Of a DNA stretch of 64,000 bases, positions 53,153 to 61,283 are shown piece by piece. The notes under the pieces were generated by a model that was given only the letters and a program-made list of their open reading frames with translations, had not been told where the DNA came from and made no database searches. Location: assembly GCA_963837355.1 (NCBI GenBank), contig CAWIMY010000002.1, forward strand, positions 868,001 to 932,000, in the 5' to 3' direction. Source of the DNA: Aureispira sp963837355 (GTDB lineage: Bacteria; Bacteroidota; Bacteroidia; Chitinophagales; Saprospiraceae). Made by a program: the position numbers and the translations under genes. How positions within the stretch are numbered: position 1 is the first letter of the stretch; each line of letters starts with the position of its first letter.

Positions 53153-54032
53153 ATGTCTGTACTAGTCAATAAAGATTCTAAAATTATTGTACAGGGCTTC
53201 ACTGGAAAAGAAGGAACTTTTCACGCCAGCCAAATGATCGAATACGGAACCAATGTGGTTGGAGGCGTTACACCAGGCAAAGGGGGACAAACCCACTTAG
53301 ACCGTCCTGTTTTTGCGACGGTAGCCGATGCGGTAACCAAAACAGGTGCAGACACCACCATTATTTTTGTACCCCCCCGTTTTGCAGCCGATGCTGTTTT
53401 GGAAGCGGCAGCTGCTGGTATCAAAGTAATTATTTGTATTACGGAGGGTATTCCTGTACAGGATATGATCAAAGTAAAAGCCATCATCGACGAGAAAGAA
53501 GATGTACGTCTAATTGGTCCGTAACTGTCCTGGTGTAATGACAGCAGACGAAGCCAAAGTAGGTATCATGCCTGGCTTTATCTTCAAAAAAGGAAAAATT
53601 GGCATCGTTTCTAAATCAGGAACGTTGACCTACGAAGCCGCTGACCAAATCGTGAAAGCTGGTTTGGGCGTTACGACGGCTATCGGTATTGGAGGTGATC
53701 CAATTATTGGAACAACGACCAAAGAAGCGGTAGAATTGTTGATGAATGATCCAGAAACAGAAGGCATTGTCATGATCGGAGAGATCGGCGGTAATTTAGA
53801 AGCTGACGCTGCTCGTTGGATTAAAGCAGATGGTAACAGAAAGCCTGTTGTTGGTTTTATCGCTGGAGAAACTGCTCCTGCTGGCCGTACGATGGGACAC
53901 GCGGGTGCGATTGTTGGAGGCGATGACGATACGGCTGCCGCCAAAAAACGCATTTTAAGAGAAAACGGTATCCATGTGGTGGATTCTCCTGCTGATATTG
54001 GAGCCACTATGGTTAAAGCGTTGAAAGGATAA
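53153..54032 (+). pseudogene. sucD: Succinate-CoA ligase alpha subunit, single-base frameshift
   Basis: SucD is the alpha subunit of succinyl-CoA synthetase, which makes ATP/GTP in the TCA cycle. The N-terminal CoA-binding part (IIVQGFTGKEGTFHASQMIE, NVVGGVTPGKGGQ) is in one frame until RLIGP at 53520, where it hits a stop. The rest (NCPGVMTADEAKVGIMPGFI to the C-terminus) is in another frame. Removing one base at 53521-53522 gives RLIGPNCPGVMTADEAK, exactly the family block, and restores an about 293-residue protein. The phosphohistidine segment GHAGAIVGGDDDTAAAKKRI is intact. Since sucD is needed in aerobic Bacteroidota and both halves are perfectly preserved, a sequencing or assembly error is the likely explanation. 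Confidence 0.9.
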
Positions 54033-54070
54033 GAATAAGATAAGACTACGCATCATAGCTGCTATAGTTT

Positions 54071-54107
54071 AACTGCTGCTTCTAGAAATAGGGGCAGCAG
54101 TTTTTTT
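54071..54107 (+). terminator. Terminator after sucD
   Basis: The stem AACTGCTGC (54071-54079) / GCAGCAGTT (54094-54102) has a 14-base loop and is followed by seven Ts, 39 bases after the sucD stop. Confidence 0.8.
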
Positions 54108-54391
54108 GTGTGGCTTCCCTTTGAGGAATTCCAAAAAAAAATTCCGAATAACCAAGCAGGTTATTCGGAACTAAGTTTGTCGGCCTATAAAAGTAGTACA
54201 CTACAACAAGGCGACGCATATCTTATTTAGTAAGGTGGCTGCGGCTGTAACGATCGGCTCTATAATGGGCTTAGGGAGAGCGAATGGCAACAACGGCAAC
54301 ATCTATTTATTTCATAACGTAGGGAGCTGTTGAGAGGGATAGGATTAAAGGTTGTCAACAGCAAAGAATTGGAAAAGAGAGGTATTAAGTA
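54108..54391. other. Gap with a minus-strand terminator
   Basis: On the minus strand TTCCGAATAACC / GGTTATTCGGAA (54142-54170) with a 5-base loop is followed by nine Ts (54133-54141), a convincing terminator about 220 bases past the anti-sigma-like gene stop. A short 33-codon minus-strand frame lies between (ATG near 54302) with no recognisable features. Otherwise nothing is seen here. Confidence 0.5.
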
Positions 54392-54634
54392 TTAAAGAGT
54401 GGAGTTAATCTTGGATTTGATGCTATTAATCAAGGCAGGGGAGACGCTGCGGCGGTTAACTTTTTTGCGAAGGAATTCGCGGAAGGATTTTTCTTTTTGC
54501 AACTTTGCGAGCTGCTCTGGTGATTCTTTAACATCGGTCAAGAATGCACGTGACTCTTGATTGGATAAGGCCCCATCTAGGAACATGACCAATCTTCTTT
54601 GAAAGTCCTTTGGACTGCTGTCATGATTTTTCAT
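54392..54634 (-). CDS. Small anti-sigma-factor-like protein
   Basis: This 80-residue soluble helical protein begins MKNHDSSPKDFQRRLVMFLD and continues GALSNQESRAFLTDVKESPE. It resembles the N-terminal region of anti-sigma factors, in which a helical domain binds an ECF sigma factor, and lies downstream of one (210 bases apart, same strand). It lacks the HxxxCxxC motif of zinc-binding anti-sigma proteins and has no membrane helix, so release by membrane proteolysis seems unlikely. Anti-sigma function is inferred from position and general pattern. Confidence 0.6.
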   Translation of the reverse strand: MKNHDSSPKDFQRRLVMFLDGALSNQESRAFLTDVKESPEQLAKLQKEKSFREFLRKKVNRRSVSPALINSIKSKINSTL

Positions 54635-54843
54635 AATAACGTATTTTATAAATAGAACTAAATAGATTGTTGAGAATAACAGCTTTGGGTATGTATAAGG
54701 TTCTTGTCAGTAATCGTATACAGCTGCGTATAAATTATATGTAGGAAATAGTAAATAGTTTGTTTGGGTAGTAACAATTCTATTACTGTGCCAAACTGCC
54801 CGCTAAACACTATTTTATTTATGTCAATACTGGCGACTAAGCA

Positions 54844-55545
54844 CTACTTGTTCTTTCCGCGTTTATCTTGATAACCTTTGCTTTGTGCATAGGTGCGCAA
54901 CTGCTCTTTGAGCATGTTTCTAGAACGGTGCAAACGCGAGCGAACGGTGCCAATTGGAATGTCAATAATTTTAGAAATTTCTTCGTAAGTAAAGCCCTCA
55001 ATATCGCAGAGCAAAATCACGGTTCTAAAATCAATCGGTAAGGCATTGATGGCGTTTGTTACTTCGTCGCCCATCATTCCTTGAAAAATCTCCTCTCTCA
55101 AATCAAAGAAATCAACGTAACTAGCATCTTCGCTATCGTGGTACGTGGCAATCTCTTCGTAATCAACCTGCGTTGGGCGCTTACTCTTGCGGCGATACTG
55201 GTTGATGAAAGCGTTTTTCAATATCTTGAACAACCAAGCCTTGGCATTAGTTCCTTGAATGTACTTATCAATGAATCGAAATGCCTTTAGATAAGTCTCC
55301 TGCACCAAGTCATTGGCGTCTTCTTCATTGTAACACAAGTGAAAGGCGAAGTTGTACAACGCATCTATTTGAGGCATCAACTCATTGTCGAAAACCGCCA
55401 ATTGTTCAGGCGTCGCGCTTGGTTTCTCTTCCTCTTCTAACGCTTCGTCACTGTCTAGTGCGTCGTCGTTGTCTAGCGCTTCTTCGTTCTCTTCTAATGT
55501 TTGTTCTTCTAAGTCTCCTTCTAAAAAATCCTTCTCGTTTTCCAC
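54844..55545 (-). CDS. ECF RNA polymerase sigma factor with acidic N-terminal extension
   Basis: This 233-residue sigma-70-family protein has region 2 at about 70-130 (LYNFAFHLCYNEEDANDLVQ, ETYLKAFRFIDKYIQGTNAK AWLF in family style). A linker, DSEDASYVDFFDL, is followed by region 4 at about 165-220 (INALPIDFRTVILLCDIEGF, YEEISKIIDIPIGTVRSRLH). Residues 1-45 are an unusual Glu/Asp-rich extension (LEENEEALDNDDALDSDEAL) not found in typical ECF sigmas; it could act as an intrinsic regulator. The sigma factor directs RNA polymerase to an unknown regulon. The small anti-sigma-like gene downstream may control it. Confidence 0.92.
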   Translation of the reverse strand: MENEKDFLEGDLEEQTLEENEEALDNDDALDSDEALEEEEKPSATPEQLAVFDNELMPQIDALYNFAFHLCYNEEDANDLVQETYLKAFRFIDKYIQGTNAKAWLFKILKNAFINQYRRKSKRPTQVDYEEIATYHDSEDASYVDFFDLREEIFQGMMGDEVTNAINALPIDFRTVILLCDIEGFTYEEISKIIDIPIGTVRSRLHRSRNMLKEQLRTYAQSKGYQDKRGKNK

Positions 55546-56124
55546 GGTAATAATGACATTTTAATGTAGTGGCCGTTTAGCAACTGCTGGTGTAGAACAA
55601 TTCCCTAGCGGCAGTGTGGGTTTTAACAATGTTGTATTGGTATAAGTTCCCATGCACTAAGGATCTGCCGAAATAGTATCTCCATAAGCCCCGTCGTAAA
55701 CGGGTATAAGTACCAAATTTAAGCTTTTTTTTGATTAGTTGGGGGGTGCTGCGGGGTAAATCTGTTTCCTACCTCATAATGTGGGGTTTATTTGACTGTA
55801 TTGGCTTTAGAATGCAATTCTATTAAGGGGGGAAGTTTAAGTAGGCAGGAAGGTTAGTTTTGTGGTTATTTTGGTATGATTAATAATTTTATTTATTTAA
55901 TAATTGTATTAAAAGCGAACTTTATTCTCTAGCCGTCATACAATCAGGGGGCAAAGAGTGAGAACGTAGAGCTACAGCTTGCGGTTTGAATAGATGTTGG
56001 GGGGGGCTGAAGGTGTGATTTAAAATTAGACTTGTTTTTTTACTGCAAAAAATGTATTTTGTGCGCCATATACTTTGTGAGATGCTAATGAATGAACTAA
56101 TTATATTCTTTATATAAAAATACT
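55546..56124. other. Intergenic region upstream of the sigma factor and the two-gene cassette
   Basis: These 579 bases lie between divergent genes. A minus-strand TAAATTTG (55721-55714) could be a -7 box for the sigma gene, but without a -33 partner. No exact box was found for the plus-strand cassette. There is no coding frame and no strong hairpin. Confidence 0.4.
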
Positions 56125-57312
56125 ATGCGAAAGAGCAAGATTACTAAACTCTTTGATTGGGAAGCCTATCAAACAGCCCAGAGTGACCTTACCCAGTCAC
56201 CCGAAGAAAAAAAACTTATCAAGATAGCCGCAGAGCAAGACAAGGCACTGCATGTTTTTCAAGCCAGTGTGGCTAAAGACCTCAAAATAGGACTAAAAAT
56301 ATTGCAAGAAGCGGTGAAGAAAGGCGAAAAAGCAGTTGTTCCTTATTTTCTGCACTTGGATTATTTTGCAAATGCTAAAGGTAGTGGCGGCAGTTTACTT
56401 ATTTTGGGCAATCACCCCAACATTAGAAAAGCGTTTATAAGCGCAGGTAAAACCCCTGAAAAGGTCAATTTATCCTATGGCGAAGTAGAGCTAGAGGCCA
56501 ACAACATATTGCGTTTTGTGGCGGACAAAAATGGTATGAAGGTTAAACCTAAACCACTGGTAGAGGCTCTCAAACAAGCTCCTATTTCTAAAAGCAATCC
56601 TGGGTTTTGGTCGAAGCGTAAGGTCAATAACGTTATCATAGGGGCAGCAGTAGCAGAGGAATTGCAAGATACGCTGACAGGAGATAGCGAATTAGTAGAA
56701 AGATCCGTTAACTACTCCACTAAGGGGAGTGGATCAGAAGTGTATGATGCCTTCAAATCTTTTGTTAATCGAGATTATGCCAATAGTAATGGTACGCGAA
56801 ATAGCGAGTACTACGCGCAAACCCTTCATCAGGTCGAAGGCTGGTTGAAGGACTTACAAGACGAGTTTAAAGCTAAAAGCGATAAAAAACTAAAGGCTGC
56901 TTACCAAAAAATGGGTAAAGTAATGCTGGCATTTAAGAAGAAAGTACAACAAGAAATACAGCAAGATCAGGCGCAGTATATCAACGAAAACAGTGCTTTG
57001 TCCAGTTTTGAACAGGCTTTCCATCAGACATTGGAGGAGTACAAGACCAGTGAAGATGCTTATCAACAATCCATCTTGCGAGCGAAGTTGGAACGTATTC
57101 TGCTAGAGTTAAAACAGCAAGTTGGAGGGGATCAGCCGCAAGGGCAAGCCTCGCAACTGTTGCAAACTTTACAAGCAAAATTTGATGGCATCGATCATTC
57201 CACCCGTAGCAATTTGACGGACTCGGCGACTCAAAATCAGATAGATGCTTTATTCAGCGAATTGACCAATTTATTAGGACAATATGAAGAGGCAGCTGAA
57301 TTAACCATTTAA
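56125..57312 (+). CDS. Unknown helical protein, first gene of a two-gene cassette
   Basis: This 395-residue protein has no signal peptide or membrane helix, so it is predicted cytoplasmic. The ATG at 56125 is the natural start. It is mostly alpha-helical, Lys/Glu/Gln-rich, with long coiled-coil-like stretches (ELVERSVNYSTKGSGSEVYD, KKLKAAYQKMGKVMLAFKKK, QEIQQDQAQYINENSALSSF). An N-terminal globular-looking part has a Gly/Ser turn (FANAKGSGGSLLILGNHPNI). No known domain is recognised. The stop is 24 bases before the next gene, which encodes a secreted putative pore-forming protein, so they form an operon. Chaperone, immunity or second-component roles are possible but unproven. Confidence 0.7.
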   Translation: MRKSKITKLFDWEAYQTAQSDLTQSPEEKKLIKIAAEQDKALHVFQASVAKDLKIGLKILQEAVKKGEKAVVPYFLHLDYFANAKGSGGSLLILGNHPNIRKAFISAGKTPEKVNLSYGEVELEANNILRFVADKNGMKVKPKPLVEALKQAPISKSNPGFWSKRKVNNVIIGAAVAEELQDTLTGDSELVERSVNYSTKGSGSEVYDAFKSFVNRDYANSNGTRNSEYYAQTLHQVEGWLKDLQDEFKAKSDKKLKAAYQKMGKVMLAFKKKVQQEIQQDQAQYINENSALSSFEQAFHQTLEEYKTSEDAYQQSILRAKLERILLELKQQVGGDQPQGQASQLLQTLQAKFDGIDHSTRSNLTDSATQNQIDALFSELTNLLGQYEEAAELTI

Positions 57313-57336
57313 AACAACCCTAATAAATAATGACTT

Positions 57337-59637
57337 ATGAGATTGTACTTTGTTTTATTACCCATATTTTTTTTAGGATGGAGCAATATGCAGTCTTGGC
57401 AAAATAATCAGAACATGACTAAAGCAGAAATAAAAGCTCAGCTTGTACAAAAGCGTCAGTTGCTGACGACTCTACTAGTAGAAAATAATTTAGAGGCAAC
57501 CACTGTATTGAGCAAAGCGCAACAAGAGGTGCTGTCTCAAATAGATGGTATTTTAGGGGTGACAGAAGCACCTCAGGAAATTGGAAAAGGGGCGTTCATT
57601 GAATATGTACAAAACTGGATTGAGGATTATAGAATAGTACTGTCCAATGAAGACGACGAGGATATTGTACTGCTAGTAAAAGATATACGTCGCTCATTGA
57701 GAGGGCAAATTCAGAACCCTAAATTCCCAATCTCTATCCTGATCTGGGATGCCTTTAATAAAAAGCTAAAGGAATTGGGTGATACGACCAATCCACAGGC
57801 ATTGAGAGATGCCTTACGAGAAGGGTTAGATGTTTTTAGTAAAACAATGAATGATAAGCCTAAATTGTCAGATCATTTCAAGGAAGTTGGAAATAAGGGT
57901 GAATATACCCCTATCAAAAAAGAAGATTTAGATAAGCAGATAATGTCTGCACAGGCTTTTGAGATTTGGTTGGCTCAAACTAGCCAGCAAGCACAAGTGC
58001 AGCAGAACGAACATACAGAAAAGCGAAAACAAGAAGAAAAAGAGCAGAGACAAGAAATCGACGCTTTCAGAGAAGCTTATGCGATGTGGTTGGCCAAGCA
58101 AAAAGAAGTGTTGAGCAAGGCCATTAGTACAGATCGAGGTACGGATTCTACCAATACGATGTCCAAGGCCAAGTTTATCGCCATACTCATGAATCAAAGT
58201 CGAGATTGGAGAACGGCTCAACCTGAATTGAGTGACGAGTTGACGGAACGGGTTTTATCCTATTTGGAAAGCGATTCCTTAGAGGTTAAAGATTACGTCA
58301 GTGCCCTTTTGATGTCCATTACAGGCATCGCAACCCCCGAAGAAACCATCGCAAAAAATTGGTTGAAGACTAGACGATTGCCAATAATGTCAGGAATTGT
58401 TGCTGGTTTAACAACGGGGAACGAGGGGTATAGTGATTATGATATAGTAGAAGAATACATAGAGTGGTTTGGCCAAGTTGGAAATGTTGTTGACAGTTTA
58501 AAACTTTCTAACCGCAGGCAATTTGTAGCCGAAAAATTAGTCAGTAACTTAGAGGCAACGTTAAAGACGCCAGAACTAGCTCTATTTTTGCCTGCTCTAA
58601 AGCAACACATTCAAGCGCACAACAAGCCTTTTTTATCCTTACAAGAAACTAACGAAGCATGGAAAATGTCTATTGCCAGTTTGATTACTGCTTCCAGTAC
58701 GATAATAGACAATTATAATAAAATAAAAGGAATTGGTACGCGTCCTGATAGTCTCAATGATCTCTTAGAGGCGCAAGCAGGAGTAGATACTTTGCAACAA
58801 ATGTTCAAAAATTCTCTTCGTCCTTTGCCAAAACCAGTCGATTTATCCAAAGGAGAAGCCGTCAATCTTGTGCTACACTTGAACGATGGTACGGTATTGA
58901 CTAGTCGCTTGTGGACAACGATAGAGCGGGTGGGTAAAATACCCTATGCTCGTCCAGCACAAGTAGAATTAAATGTTGCCAACGGGGAGAGTCCTTATCA
59001 ATTTACGGCAAAACCTGTTTTCGATCAAAGTCCAGTAGTTAGAAGCGAAGAAATGGTGACGGTAGATTTTGAATACACCATCGTTTTCGATAAAGACCGA
59101 GGCACCTCTGAAGCGGGGGGAGGTAGTAGTATAGATGCTAACGTAGCCGTAAGTCAGGGACAATACATAGAAAAAGGAGAAACACAAGGAGTAGAACATA
59201 CGCGTTCCGAAGGAAAAAATACGACAAAAGGTTCCTCTAATACGCATGGGGTAAGTGCCGAGGGAAAAGTCAGCTTCCTTGGCTTGTTCAAAGCAGAAGT
59301 AGCCACTAATCATGAGATGACTTTTGAGAGAAGTACAGAATGGACCTCAGAAAAATCAGAAACGACAAGCACTAGTCAATCCACTACTGTGGGAACATCT
59401 AAAGAAATAACTACAGCTATAGGCAATTCTAAAAGTGAAACATGGAACAGTGCCGTACATCAGGGTAGAGCAGGGAGTTACTTTACCATCAAAGCGACCT
59501 TGACTGCTTCTGAAATCAATAGCGAGACTATGCAGTTGAGTGTAGAAACGATACGCATAACAACTCCTGATAGCAAAGGCTTAGTCATCACCTTAGAGAA
59601 GAACGATACCAATAAAACGGTGCGTTGGAAAAAGTAA
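57337..59637 (+). CDS. Secreted protein with aerolysin/ETX-MTX2-like C-terminal region, second cassette gene
   Basis: The 766-residue protein starts with a signal peptide (MRLYFVLLPIFFLGWSNMQS). Residues about 25-500 are helical and charged, with a coiled coil (HTEKRKQEEKEQRQEIDAFR). From about 520 the sequence becomes beta-rich. At about 608-708 it shows the Ser/Thr-alternating pattern of a transmembrane hairpin (HTRSEGKNTTKGSSNTHGVS, VSFLGLFKAEVATNHEMTFE, TSEKSETTSTSQSTTVGTSK, EITTAIGNSKSETW). A final beta segment (YFTIKATLTASEIN) follows. This resembles the aerolysin/epsilon-toxin/MTX2 insertion domain, but I have no alignment to confirm it. A host-, competitor- or prey-directed pore-forming toxin is the leading hypothesis. 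Confidence 0.6.
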   Translation: MRLYFVLLPIFFLGWSNMQSWQNNQNMTKAEIKAQLVQKRQLLTTLLVENNLEATTVLSKAQQEVLSQIDGILGVTEAPQEIGKGAFIEYVQNWIEDYRIVLSNEDDEDIVLLVKDIRRSLRGQIQNPKFPISILIWDAFNKKLKELGDTTNPQALRDALREGLDVFSKTMNDKPKLSDHFKEVGNKGEYTPIKKEDLDKQIMSAQAFEIWLAQTSQQAQVQQNEHTEKRKQEEKEQRQEIDAFREAYAMWLAKQKEVLSKAISTDRGTDSTNTMSKAKFIAILMNQSRDWRTAQPELSDELTERVLSYLESDSLEVKDYVSALLMSITGIATPEETIAKNWLKTRRLPIMSGIVAGLTTGNEGYSDYDIVEEYIEWFGQVGNVVDSLKLSNRRQFVAEKLVSNLEATLKTPELALFLPALKQHIQAHNKPFLSLQETNEAWKMSIASLITASSTIIDNYNKIKGIGTRPDSLNDLLEAQAGVDTLQQMFKNSLRPLPKPVDLSKGEAVNLVLHLNDGTVLTSRLWTTIERVGKIPYARPAQVELNVANGESPYQFTAKPVFDQSPVVRSEEMVTVDFEYTIVFDKDRGTSEAGGGSSIDANVAVSQGQYIEKGETQGVEHTRSEGKNTTKGSSNTHGVSAEGKVSFLGLFKAEVATNHEMTFERSTEWTSEKSETTSTSQSTTVGTSKEITTAIGNSKSETWNSAVHQGRAGSYFTIKATLTASEINSETMQLSVETIRITTPDSKGLVITLEKNDTNKTVRWKK

Positions 59638-59662
59638 GCAGAGGAGGTCATATAGTACATCC

Positions 59663-59709
59663 AAAAGGCTTCTATGCAAACCCTATTATGGTTGTATAGA
59701 AGCCTTTTT
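59663..59709. terminator. Bidirectional terminator between the cassette and lutB
   Basis: AAAAGGCTTCTATGCAAACC pairs with GGTTGTATAGAAGCCTTTTT (one mismatch) around a loop of eight or nine bases. T-runs occur in both directions, between the convergent pore-like gene and lutB. Confidence 0.75.
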
Positions 59710-59730
59710 GTTAGAGAAACAAGGAATAAT

Positions 59731-61125
59731 CTAAAGCTTACCCGCTTGCCACAACTGGTTAAACGTCCGCTTCGGAAATTTTGGAAATTTGCGACGCTCG
59801 CCCCACAAACGGCTGATAAAATAGTGCCCCACTAAATTCTTGCTCCAAGCAGGACCGTTCATCAAACTACGGTTGAGCATAGCTTGTCGCCACATCCGCC
59901 ACGACCATTGTTCGCTCTTGGGGCGCAGGTCAGCCTCCTCTTCATAAGCGCGGTTGTACAGCAGCAAATGGTGCAGATTAATGTTAACAGGGCAATTTTC
60001 GGTGCAGCTTCCGCAAAGGGAAGAGGCTTGGCTCAAATGGGTATTGGCTTCAAAACCGCCCAATTTCAAATGCGGACTAATGACCGCGCCAATAGGCCCA
60101 CTGTAAGGACTGTCGTAGGTATGGCCACCAATGGTTTGATAAACAGGACAGTTGTTGAGGCAAGAACCACAACGGATACAGTGCAGCGCTTCGCGCATAT
60201 CGGGATTACCCAATAAATCGCTACGGCCATTGTCCAACAAAATAACATACATCTCCTCTGGACCATCGACTTCGTGGGGCTGTCTAGGGCCACTCAAGAT
60301 ACTATTGTAAACCGTCAGCATTTGTCCCGTCCCAAAAGTGGAGAGCAGTGGCAAAAACAAGTGCAAATCCTCAATCGACGGGAGCATTTTCTCGATGCCT
60401 ACAATAGCAATGTGGGTTTTGGGTAAGGTAGTCGTCAAACGACCGTTTCCCTCATTTTCTACCAAAACAATAGAGCCTGTATCGGCCAGCAAAAAATTGC
60501 CTCCAGAAATTCCAACATCTGCTTGGGCAAAGCGCTCGCGCAAGACCCCACGAACATAATTGGTCAGTTCTTCAGGCGTCGCATCGGGCGCCGTGTTGAA
60601 TTTTTCGTGAAATAAATCCGCCACATCTTCCTTAGACAAGTGCATGGCAGGTGTCACAATGTGGTAGGGCGCTTCGCCTTTGACCTGTACAATAAATTCG
60701 CCCAAATCTGTTTCTAAGACTTCTACGTCTTGGCCTTCCAGCAAGGGGTTCAACTCAATCTCTTCGGTAATCATCGACTTGGATTTGACGACGATCTTCG
60801 CTTCTTTTTCTTTGATAATTTTGGTAATCGCCGCTTGCGCTTGTGCGATGTCTTCTGCCCAAATAACCTTGCCACCGCGCGCTGTGAAATTAGCTTCGAA
60901 CGCTTCTAGCAATTCAGGAAGCTCCCGCATGACGCGGGCTTTGGTGTTTTTGGCGAGTTCTCGCGCTCTAGGCAAATCTTTAAACTGTTCTTTGCCAATG
61001 GCTACCTTGGTGTGGTACTTGCCCATGTTAAAAGCAAGGCGTTTGCGGTGATCTAAAGAAAACGATTTGATTTCAGCTTGCTCTAAAAAATGTTCTTGGC
61101 GGTCAGCTCGGTTGCGTTGTTGCAC
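59731..61125 (-). CDS. lutB: Iron-sulfur lactate utilization protein LutB/LldF-like
   Basis: This 464-residue protein has an N-terminal LUD domain (SMITEEIELNPLLEGQDVEV, GNFLLADTGSIVLVENEGNG) and a C-terminal ferredoxin-like domain with two 4Fe-4S motifs: CIRCGSCLNNCPVYQ (near residue 316) and CGSCTENCP (near 365). LutB acts with LutA and LutC to oxidise L-lactate to pyruvate. No lutA or lutC is adjacent; in many Bacteroidota they are separate or the gene is alone, so partners may lie elsewhere. It ends just before a shared terminator and is divergent from the M16 peptidase, with 158 bases between. Confidence 0.93.
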   Translation of the reverse strand: MQQRNRADRQEHFLEQAEIKSFSLDHRKRLAFNMGKYHTKVAIGKEQFKDLPRARELAKNTKARVMRELPELLEAFEANFTARGGKVIWAEDIAQAQAAITKIIKEKEAKIVVKSKSMITEEIELNPLLEGQDVEVLETDLGEFIVQVKGEAPYHIVTPAMHLSKEDVADLFHEKFNTAPDATPEELTNYVRGVLRERFAQADVGISGGNFLLADTGSIVLVENEGNGRLTTTLPKTHIAIVGIEKMLPSIEDLHLFLPLLSTFGTGQMLTVYNSILSGPRQPHEVDGPEEMYVILLDNGRSDLLGNPDMREALHCIRCGSCLNNCPVYQTIGGHTYDSPYSGPIGAVISPHLKLGGFEANTHLSQASSLCGSCTENCPVNINLHHLLLYNRAYEEEADLRPKSEQWSWRMWRQAMLNRSLMNGPAWSKNLVGHYFISRLWGERRKFPKFPKRTFNQLWQAGKL

Positions 61126-61283
61126 GAAGGAGTTGTTGTGGGGGGACGAGAAAATAAAAAATGCCTATAAAATACGTAGGTGTAGTAACAAGGAACTTAA
61201 AGTTATCACAAAAATAACTAGTTTTGTATCCTTTTTGTTGAGTAGACAAATAAAAGGACTGCAAATTGTAGCGAACAAAGATA

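Noticed and set aside
53630..54007. 125-codon antisense frame in sucD
   Set aside because: It is opposite a highly conserved gene and gives a Ser/Pro/Ile-rich translation without features.
54203..54302. 33-codon minus-strand frame in the gap after sucD
   Set aside because: It is too short, lacks recognisable features, and no start context stands out.
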